Of a stretch of 7,046 bases of DNA, positions 1 to 5,242 are shown one piece after another (within the stretch, counting starts at the first letter, position 1; the number at the start of each line of letters is the position of its first letter). The stretch is from Anaerolineaceae bacterium (GTDB lineage: Bacteria > Chloroflexota > Anaerolineae > Anaerolineales > Villigracilaceae). The notes beneath the pieces were generated by a model that worked only from the letters and a program-made list of their open reading frames with translations, searched no databases and was not told where the DNA came from. The position numbers and the translations under genes were made by a program. The DNA lies in the NCBI GenBank assembly GCA_009885445.1, contig VFKQ01000187.1, positions 1 to 7,046 of the forward strand, given 5' to 3'.

Positions 1-1
1 G

Positions 2-838
2 CTCGGTCCCCCTCTCCAAATGGGTACATTTGGAGAGGGGTTAGGGGTGGGGTCGCATGTTGTCCTCAACGCCAACCTCGGTTGCGGACACTGCGACGCC
101 TGCCTCACGGGCTGGGACAATCGTTGCGCAAACTGGCATCTGCTCGGCGAAACCGTGCGCGGCACCTATGCAGAATTTGTCTGCGTGCCCGTGCGACAAC
201 TTTACAAACTCCCCGACGGATTCGACTTCCACGCCGCCGCGGCCGCCGCGCTGGTTTACCAAACGGCCTGGCATGCCCTCGTCACACGCGGCGAATTGCA
301 CGCGGACGAAACCCTGCTCATCATCGGCGCCGGAGGCGGAGTCAACACGGCGGCGATTCAGGTGGCGAAATATTTGGGCGCGCGAGTCATCGTCGTTGGC
401 TCAGACGCGAAAAAATTAGTGCAAGCCGAATCTATCGGCGCAGACATCCTGATTGACCGCTCAAAACACGATGACTGGTCAAAAGAAGTTTTTCTCGCCA
501 CAAACAAACGCGGCGCCGACGCAGTGCTGGATAACGTCGGAGCAACTTTCATGCAATCCCTGCGCAGTCTGCGCAAAGGCGGACGCCTGCTCACCGTGGG
601 CAACAGCGCCGCCCCGCGCTTTGAAATTGACAATCGCTACATCTTCGCCAAACATCTTTCGATCATCGGCTCGACAATGAGTCACCTGAAAGATTTCAAC
701 ACCGTAATGGACCTCGTCGTCGCCGGCAAACTCAAACCTGTGCTTGATAAAACATATCCGCTCAAAGACGCCGCCGCCGCGCAAGAACATTTGTGGCACG
801 GTAGAAATTTCGGCAAGGTCACGCTGGAAGTTTCTTAG
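2..838 (+). CDS. Zinc-binding medium-chain alcohol dehydrogenase, 3' part (5' end outside window)
   Basis: Open from the window edge to TAG at 836-838. The N-terminal GroES-like catalytic lobe is mostly missing. Visible are the four cysteines of the structural-zinc lobe (codons at 83, 92, 101 and 125; pattern C-G-H-C-D-A-C...C), then the Rossmann nucleotide-binding fold starting with LLIIGAGGGVNTAAIQVAK (about 317-370), the GADAVLDNVG and GGRLLTVG strands, and the C-terminal PVLDKTYPLKDAAAAQEHL segment typical of MDR dehydrogenases. It should reduce or oxidise an alcohol/aldehyde or enone with NAD(P)(H) in the cytosol; the substrate cannot be told. Two oddities: the usual last Gly of the AxxGxxG nucleotide loop is Asn (codon 344-346), and no Cys sits before the Rossmann fold where classical ADHs have the third catalytic-zinc ligand, so it is closer to the ADH/quinone-oxidoreductase-like branch. 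An ATG at 20 lies inside a palindrome and in mid-domain, so it is not the start. No functional link to the carboxylase genes is evident. Confidence 0.9.
   Translation, partial: LGPPLQMGTFGEGLGVGSHVVLNANLGCGHCDACLTGWDNRCANWHLLGETVRGTYAEFVCVPVRQLYKLPDGFDFHAAAAAALVYQTAWHALVTRGELHADETLLIIGAGGGVNTAAIQVAKYLGARVIVVGSDAKKLVQAESIGADILIDRSKHDDWSKEVFLATNKRGADAVLDNVGATFMQSLRSLRKGGRLLTVGNSAAPRFEIDNRYIFAKHLSIIGSTMSHLKDFNTVMDLVVAGKLKPVLDKTYPLKDAAAAQEHLWHGRNFGKVTLEVS
9..53. repeat. Perfect 14-bp inverted repeat plus G-rich tail inside the dehydrogenase reading frame
   Basis: Positions 9-22 (CCCCTCTCCAAATG) are the exact reverse complement of 27-40, with a 4-base GGTA loop. The right arm runs into AGGGGTT AGGGGTG (36-49, a 7-bp period) and GGGG at 49-52, giving three G4 runs in 16 bases. 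The element is translated in frame as roughly PLQMGTFGEGLG, exactly where MDR proteins have the variable 'GxGVxxxxVGDRV' turn before the structural-zinc lobe. It looks like a dispersed repeat tolerated in a surface loop. That it inserted there is inference; the symmetry is seen directly. Confidence 0.8.
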
Positions 839-881
839 TTAGATAGTTAGATAGTTAGATAGTTAGATAGTTAGATAGTTA
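839..881. repeat. Tandem array of TTAGATAG (8 bp, five full copies plus partial)
   Basis: Five exact copies of TTAGATAG occupy 839-878, followed by TTA. The array is preceded by TTAG at 835-838, so the dehydrogenase stop codon TAG is itself the first half-unit. Because 8 is not a multiple of 3 and each unit holds two TAGs, the array gives stops in all forward frames. Exact copies suggest recent slippage expansion. It is too AT-rich and unstructured to be a hairpin terminator. Confidence 0.95.
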
Positions 882-893
882 CGCGACGCCATC

Positions 894-1025
894 AATTCTC
901 TAATTCTCTGGTCTCTGGTCTCGATAGGTCGCAAAGAGCGCGGCTACCCTTCGATAAACTCAGGACACCGCTCGACCACCCAGTCTCCAATCTCTAATTC
1001 TCATTTACCAATTACCATTTACTAC
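894..1025. repeat. Composite repeat (copy A) of 7/8-bp arrays around a shared core, intergenic
   Basis: Left part: AATTCTCT twice (894-909), GGTCTCT/GGTCTCG (910-923). Core ends: TGGTCTCGATA (916-926) and CTCGACCACC (971-980), enclosing about 44 bp that include CTTCGATAAACTCAGGACA (949-967), which resembles a dispersed motif I recall from other bacterial genomes. Right part: heptamers ACCCAGT, CTCCAAT, CTCTAAT, TCTCATT, TACCAAT, TACCATT (978-1019). The two core ends and the 13-mer CCAGTCTCCAATC (980-992) recur inside the downstream membrane-protein gene (1905-1915, 1936-1945 and 1876-1888). Together with the 8-bp array it fills the whole spacer 839-1032; I see no convincing promoter or terminator there. 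Confidence 0.8.
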
Positions 1026-1032
1026 ACCCTCA

Positions 1033-3177
1033 ATGACTCCCTCAAGAATTCCCCGCCTCTTCGAAATCACTCTCGTCAGCTTCGTGCTCGGCATTTATCT
1101 TTACGCCTCCCTCTCCGCCGCGCACAACTTCGGCCTCGACTGGTTCATCCGCGACGACGCGTATTATTATTTCAAAGTGGCGCAAAATATCACCGAAGGT
1201 CACGGCGCGACCTTCGACGGCATCAACGCCACCAACGGCTATCATCCGCTGTGGATGCTGATCAACATTCCCATCTTCGCCCTCGCGCGCATCAACATCA
1301 TCCTGCCGTTACGAATTTTATTATTCATCAGCGGCATCATCAGCGCGTGGACGGGCGTCCTGCTTTTTCGACTCGCGAAAAAATTCTTATCCGCGCCCGT
1401 GGCCATGCTCATCGCTTGTTACTGGTGCTTCGACATCAACATCCACTACAGCGTGACCATGTTCGGCCTCGAAACTGGACTCACCGCCCTCACGTTGACC
1501 GCCCTCCTGCTGGCGATTGCGCAACTCGACTCGCACAAACCCCTCTCCTCGCGTCAAGCCTGGACTTTAGGCGGGCTGGCCGTGCTGACACTTTTTAGCC
1601 GCCTCGACACCGTCTTCCTCGTCGGCCTCGCCGGCGTGTGGATTCTCTTGCGCGGCAACGCACTACGCTTCTACTTAATGTTCGACATCGCCATCATCGT
1701 CACTGCCGCCTTCACCAGCATCATGCTCCGCACCGGCCTGCCCGAATACTTCACCTACGTCCGCGCCGCCGAAGTCCTCGCCGCACTGGGATTAATAATT
1801 CAAATCCCCGCGTTTTATTTCCTCGGCCTCTACCATCCCTTTGCGCCCAATTCCCAATTCCCAATTCCCAATTCCCCAGTCTCCAATCACCAGTCGCGGG
1901 TTCCTGGTCTCGATACGGCGGAAAATCACCGCCTACTCGACCACCGCAAATTCTCCAATTCTCAAAATCTCAAAATTTTTAGTCTCCAGTCTCTAGTCTT
2001 GATTCTCCTCCCCACCCTCCTCGTCGCCCTCGCCATGATCGGCCTCTCGTCCGCCGGCCCGCTAAACGGTCTGCCCCGCAGCGCGTTGCCGCTTTACGCA
2101 GGACTCGTCCTCGTCGGCGCGGGAGGAGTCCGCATTCTATCGCGCAGCGCGCACCTCGCATCTCCTATCCCGCATCCCGCATGGCGTGAAGAATTGTCCG
2201 GCATCCAAAAAAGATTTTTCAACGAAGGGGTAAAATATTTTTCCGCCATCACCATCGCGCTGACCAGTTACATGCTGCTCAATCGTTGGCTGTTCGACAC
2301 CTTCACGCCCGTCAGCGGACAGATCAAACGCTGGTGGGGATTCTTGCAAGGCTCGGTGTATGGCAACCCCGTCTCCACGCTGGCAGGATTTCTCGGTCTC
2401 GAAAAAGAAGAGGGACTCAACGCGTGGGGCCCCGCGGTTTACAGCCTGCACAATTTGAAAACTTATTTCGGCAAAGATGCCAGCGCGTTGTGGATTGCGC
2501 TCATCGTTGTGATTCTTGTTGCGTTGTTAATTTTATTTACCAAACCCAAACGCTCCCTGCGCGCAAGTTTGGGCATGGCCTTGCCGCTTTTATTGGCCGC
2601 TTCAATTTTGCAAATGTTTTATTACGTGGGACTCGGTTACGCTGGCACAAAAGATTGGTACTGGGTGACGCAAATGATTCTGCTGGCCCTGCTCGGCGGA
2701 CTGATTGTTGATTTGGTCACGCGCCCACTGCGCAAATTAAATTGGGGACGCATCGCCGTGTGGCTGGCGATTTTATTTTTATGCGTGCAGGAATACGCGC
2801 TACCGTTTGCAAACATCATCACCCAACGCATGACCTATGATGACCGTCGCGCCGGTCAACCCTACCTCGACGCCGCCGCCTTCCTCGAAGCCAACACCGA
2901 ACCCGGCGCGTTGATCGGCATGACCGGCGGCGGCAACGTCAGCTACTTCATCAATGGCCGCACCATCGTCAACCTCGACGGGCTGATTAACAGCTTCGCC
3001 TACTACCAAGCCCTGCGCGCCGGTCACGCCGACGAGTTCCTCACCGCAATGGGCCTCGACTACATCTTCACTAATCCCGGCATCCTCGAAGCCACGCCCT
3101 ACGCCGCGCAGTTCGACAACAACCTCACCCGCGTTGCCATCTTCGGCGGCAAAGACCTGCTGCGCTTCGCGCCATAA
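1033..3177 (+). CDS. Polytopic membrane protein, probable GT-C-fold (PMT/ArnT-like) glycosyltransferase
   Basis: 714 aa. A first membrane segment (about 10-30) is followed by an outside loop with FIRDDAYYYFKVAQNI (D41, D42), then GHGATFDGINATNGYHPLWM. An acidic pair in the first external loop is the hallmark of GT-C glycosyltransferases, which move sugars from polyprenyl-phosphate donors on the outer face of the membrane. Some ten further hydrophobic segments follow to about residue 590, then a C-terminal domain of about 120 aa that probably lies outside the membrane (YDDRRAGQPYLDAAAFLEAN onward). Acceptor and sugar are unknown. Residues about 272-322 are encoded by a tandem-repeat composite, and about 373-385 by another heptamer array; both should be loops between membrane helices, the first running into a helix. 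The start is the first in-frame ATG in front of the first membrane helix; no Shine-Dalgarno is visible. GT-C assignment rests on topology and motif only. Confidence 0.75.
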   Translation: MTPSRIPRLFEITLVSFVLGIYLYASLSAAHNFGLDWFIRDDAYYYFKVAQNITEGHGATFDGINATNGYHPLWMLINIPIFALARINIILPLRILLFISGIISAWTGVLLFRLAKKFLSAPVAMLIACYWCFDINIHYSVTMFGLETGLTALTLTALLLAIAQLDSHKPLSSRQAWTLGGLAVLTLFSRLDTVFLVGLAGVWILLRGNALRFYLMFDIAIIVTAAFTSIMLRTGLPEYFTYVRAAEVLAALGLIIQIPAFYFLGLYHPFAPNSQFPIPNSPVSNHQSRVPGLDTAENHRLLDHRKFSNSQNLKIFSLQSLVLILLPTLLVALAMIGLSSAGPLNGLPRSALPLYAGLVLVGAGGVRILSRSAHLASPIPHPAWREELSGIQKRFFNEGVKYFSAITIALTSYMLLNRWLFDTFTPVSGQIKRWWGFLQGSVYGNPVSTLAGFLGLEKEEGLNAWGPAVYSLHNLKTYFGKDASALWIALIVVILVALLILFTKPKRSLRASLGMALPLLLAASILQMFYYVGLGYAGTKDWYWVTQMILLALLGGLIVDLVTRPLRKLNWGRIAVWLAILFLCVQEYALPFANIITQRMTYDDRRAGQPYLDAAAFLEANTEPGALIGMTGGGNVSYFINGRTIVNLDGLINSFAYYQALRAGHADEFLTAMGLDYIFTNPGILEATPYAAQFDNNLTRVAIFGGKDLLRFAP
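1846..2008. repeat. Composite repeat (copy B) of 7/8-bp arrays around a shared core, inside the glycosyltransferase-like gene
   Basis: Four exact CCCAATT units (1846-1873) continue in strict 7-bp phase as CCCCAGT, CTCCAAT, CACCAGT, CGCGGGT, TCCTGGT, CTCGATA to 1915. Then comes an imperfect hairpin core: TGGTCTCGATA (1905-1915), GGCGG (1917-1921), a 7-base loop, CCGCC (1929-1933), CTCGACCACC (1936-1945). It ends with an 8-bp-period part (AATTCTCC, AATTCTCA, AAATCTCA, 1949-1972) and heptamers AGTCTCC, AGTCTCT, AGTCTTG, ATTCTCC (1981-2008). All is translated without a stop as residues about 272-325, a polar Asn/Ser/Pro/Gln-rich stretch unlike the surrounding hydrophobic protein. Confidence 0.85.
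2151..2185. repeat. Five-unit degenerate heptamer array (GCATCCC type) inside the glycosyltransferase-like gene
   Basis: Consecutive 7-mers GCACCTC, GCATCTC, CTATCCC, GCATCCC, GCATGGC. They encode residues about 373-385 (HLASPIPHPAW), in the linker between two hydrophobic segments. The unit differs from that of copy B but the period is the same. Confidence 0.7.
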
Positions 3178-3196
3178 GCGCCTGCGCATTTGGCAT

Positions 3197-3202
3197 TACA
3201 AT
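3197..3202 (+). promoter_or_regulatory. Possible -10 box (TACAAT) close upstream of the small membrane protein
   Basis: TACAAT lies 6 bases before the ATG at 3209, in the 31-bp gap after the glycosyltransferase-like gene. There is no Shine-Dalgarno, so a leaderless transcript starting at or near the ATG would fit. No -35 hexamer is recognisable at the usual distance, so this is weak. Confidence 0.25.
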
Positions 3203-3208
3203 CCAACT

Positions 3209-3655
3209 ATGTCCTCCACATCAAAACGTCCCATCCCTGTAACCACTTTGCTATTGCTGGTGTTATGCCTTGTAATCTGGAATTTGATTCGCGCCATCGC
3301 GGCCATCAATAACTGGACTCTACTTAAGGAATTTGCTCCGCGCCCTGGCCCCGTCTACATCTTCATCAGCGCCTCATTCTGGGCTGTAAGCGGGTTCGCC
3401 CTCTGGAGAGCTTTACGCCGCCGACAAATCACCAGCGCGCGCAAACCGCTTGCATACCTGCTCGGTTACGCCATGTGGTGGTGGGCAGACAGATTACTCT
3501 TTAGCGGCCCGGGCCTGAACTGGCCTTTCAATTTGTCGCTCACGCTTTTACTTTGCGCGTTGACCCTCGCCTTAATTTTCCATCGACACACAAAAGAATA
3601 CCTTACCCAAAGAGAAACCTATGACCCCAACACCCCTGATTCAAAAACTGCGTGA
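3209..3655 (+). CDS. Small four-helix membrane protein of unknown function
   Basis: 148 aa from ATG 3209 (MSSTSKRPIPVTTLLLLVLC...). The frame is open further upstream to an ATG at 3134, but that would overlap the end of the preceding gene by 44 bp and add a polar, cysteine- and arginine-rich leader that makes little sense, so 3209 is preferred. I count four hydrophobic segments: about 11-33, 49-68, 80-98 (containing the striking WWWADRLLF) and 108-124, followed by a polar tail of about 24 residues. I do not recognise a family. It lies 31 bp after the glycosyltransferase-like gene, and its last 35 bp overlap the carboxyltransferase gene in another frame, suggesting translational coupling to the carboxylase operon. 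A role linked to the carboxylase is not shown by the sequence; it may simply share the promoter. Confidence 0.75.
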   Translation: MSSTSKRPIPVTTLLLLVLCLVIWNLIRAIAAINNWTLLKEFAPRPGPVYIFISASFWAVSGFALWRALRRRQITSARKPLAYLLGYAMWWWADRLLFSGPGLNWPFNLSLTLLLCALTLALIFHRHTKEYLTQRETYDPNTPDSKTA

Positions 3656-5171
3656 ACGTAAAGCCAAATCGCGTCTCGGCGGCGGCAAGGAGCGCGTCGA
3701 CACTCACCACAAAAAGGGACGCCTGACCGCCCGCGAACGCCTCGACCTGCTCTTAGACAAAGGCACATTCCGCGAAGTGGACCCGCTCGTCGTGCATCGC
3801 ACCCGCGACTTCGGCCTCGACCAGCAAATCTATCCCGGAGACTCCGTCGTCACCGGCTGGGGCACCATCGAGGGCCGCCTCGTCTACGTCTATTCACAAG
3901 ATTTCACCGTGCTGGGCGGCAGTCTCGGTGAAGTTCACGCAGAAAAAATTTGCAAAGTGATGGACATGGCCATGAAGAACGGCGCGCCGATGATCGGCCT
4001 GAACGACTCGGGTGGCGCGCGCATTCAAGAGGGCGTCGTCGCGCTGGCCGGCTACTCCAATATCTTTTTACGCAACACACTTTCCAGCGGGGTCATTCCG
4101 CAAATCTCCGCCATCATGGGGCCTTGCGCTGGCGGCGCGGTCTACTCTCCGGCGCTGACCGATTTTATTTTCATGGTGCGCAACTCCTCCTACATGTTCG
4201 TCACCGGCCCGGATGTGGTCAAGGCCGTCACGCATGAAGAGGTCACCTTTGAGAATCTCGGCGGCGCGAGCGTGCACTCCGAAAAATCCGGCGTGTGCCA
4301 CGTGGCCGCAGACTCTGAAGCCGATACGCTGTTCCTGATTCGCAAACTGCTCGGCTACCTGCCGCAAAATAATATGGAAGACCCGCCCTTTGTTGAAAGC
4401 GGGGACAACCCCCTGCGCATGGATGAGGCCCTCGACCAAATCATTCCCGATGACGCGGGCCGCCCCTACAACATCAAAGACGTCATCACCTCGGTGATGG
4501 ACAACGGCGCATTTTTTGAGATTCACGAAAACTTCGCCCAGAATATCGTCGTCGGTTTCGCGCGCCTCGGCGGACATTCCGTGGGCATCGTGGCGAATCA
4601 GCCCGCAGTGCTGGCCGGCGTGCTGGATATTGACGCCTCCGAAAAAGCCGCGCGCTTCGTACGCGTGTGCGACTCGTTTAATATTCCGATCATCACTTTT
4701 GAAGATGTGCCCGGCTTTTTACCCGGCACCATTCAAGAGCACGGTGGCATCATCCGCGCGGGCGCAAAATTGTTGTACGCGTATTGCGAAGCGACCGTGC
4801 CCAAGTTAACCGTCATCACGCGCAAAGCGTACGGCGGCGCGTATTGCGTCATGTCGTCCAAGCACATTCGCGGCGACCTGAATCTGGCCTGGCCCACCGC
4901 CGAGATCGCCGTCATGGGGCCGGACGGCGCAGTCAACATCGTCTTCCGCAAAGAACTCGAAGCCGCCGCCGACCCGGTCAAGCGCAAAGCGGAACTCGTC
5001 GCTGAGTATCGCGAAAAATTTGCGAATCCATACATCGCCGCCGAGCGCGGGTATCTCGACGAAGTCATCGAGCCGCACGAGACTCGTCCGCGCTTGATCA
5101 ATGCGCTCGAGATGCTCAGTAGTAAACGCGACTCGAACCCGGCCAAGAAGCACGGAAATATTCCGTTGTAA
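3621..5171 (+). CDS. Acyl-CoA carboxylase, carboxyltransferase (beta) subunit, PccB type
   Basis: 516 aa, the full length of propionyl-CoA carboxylase beta chains. It transfers the carboxyl group from carboxybiotin to an acyl-CoA in the cytosol. The N-terminal crotonase-like half has RLTARERLDLLLDKGTF (34-50), DSGGARIQEG (129-138) and MGPCAGGAVYSPALTDFIF (166-184), whose Gly-Gly supplies an oxyanion hole. The C-terminal half has DVPGFLPGTIQEHGGIIRAG (362-381) and RKAYGGAYCVMSSKH (401-415), then AWPTAEIAVMGPDGAV. At the known acyl-chain selectivity position (Asp422 in Streptomyces PccB, Ile in AccB-type enzymes) this protein has Cys409. Overall resemblance favours propionyl-CoA, with acetyl-CoA or broader use possible; methylcrotonyl-CoA is less likely. 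The ATG at 3621 follows a weak AAAGAGA (3609-3615) and lies inside the preceding gene. Biotin carboxylase and carrier genes follow on the same strand, so it heads the carboxylase set. Confidence 0.95.
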   Translation: MTPTPLIQKLRERKAKSRLGGGKERVDTHHKKGRLTARERLDLLLDKGTFREVDPLVVHRTRDFGLDQQIYPGDSVVTGWGTIEGRLVYVYSQDFTVLGGSLGEVHAEKICKVMDMAMKNGAPMIGLNDSGGARIQEGVVALAGYSNIFLRNTLSSGVIPQISAIMGPCAGGAVYSPALTDFIFMVRNSSYMFVTGPDVVKAVTHEEVTFENLGGASVHSEKSGVCHVAADSEADTLFLIRKLLGYLPQNNMEDPPFVESGDNPLRMDEALDQIIPDDAGRPYNIKDVITSVMDNGAFFEIHENFAQNIVVGFARLGGHSVGIVANQPAVLAGVLDIDASEKAARFVRVCDSFNIPIITFEDVPGFLPGTIQEHGGIIRAGAKLLYAYCEATVPKLTVITRKAYGGAYCVMSSKHIRGDLNLAWPTAEIAVMGPDGAVNIVFRKELEAAADPVKRKAELVAEYREKFANPYIAAERGYLDEVIEPHETRPRLINALEMLSSKRDSNPAKKHGNIPL

Positions 5172-5180
5172 TAATATTTT

Positions 5181-5211
5181 CGTAGGGGCACGGCGGCGCC
5201 GTGCCCCTACG
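5181..5211. repeat. Perfect 31-bp REP-like palindrome between carboxyltransferase and biotin carboxylase genes
   Basis: CGTAGGGGCACGGCG (5181-5195) is the exact reverse complement of 5197-5211 around a single central G. Folded, it gives a 14-bp GC-rich stem with a GGC triloop. GTAG sits at 5182-5185 and CTAC at 5207-5210, like the GTAG tetranucleotide beside REP hairpins mobilised by Y1 (RAYT) transposases. No T-tract follows on either strand, so it is not a standard intrinsic terminator. In an mRNA it could protect the upstream transcript or tune subunit ratio; that is inference. Confidence 0.9.
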
Positions 5212-5242
5212 ACACAACCATTCACCACATCATTGAGGCATC

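Noticed and set aside
20..22. ATG at 20 as the start of the dehydrogenase
   Set aside because: It lies inside the palindrome and mid-domain; the reading frame is open to the window edge and the catalytic lobe is missing, so the real start is upstream.
839..1025. Tandem arrays as a CRISPR array
   Set aside because: Units are 7-8 bp and directly adjacent; there are no 25-40 bp repeats separated by unique spacers.
1846..2008. Repeat stretch as a sign that the membrane-protein gene is broken (pseudogene)
   Set aside because: The frame stays open through the repeat, and membrane topology and the C-terminal domain continue normally afterwards.
3134..3208. Upstream start (ATG 3134) for the small membrane protein
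   Set aside because: It would overlap the previous gene by 44 bp and add a Cys/Arg-rich leader with the composition of an out-of-frame reading; ATG 3209 begins a sensible protein.
4068..4577. 169-codon open frame on the minus strand within the carboxyltransferase gene (and similar antisense frames elsewhere)
   Set aside because: They lie opposite well-conserved genes, show no recognisable domains, and reflect the GC-biased codon pattern of the coding strand.
5181..5211. Palindrome as an intrinsic terminator
   Set aside because: No run of T follows the stem on either strand, and the genes on both sides encode subunits of one enzyme.
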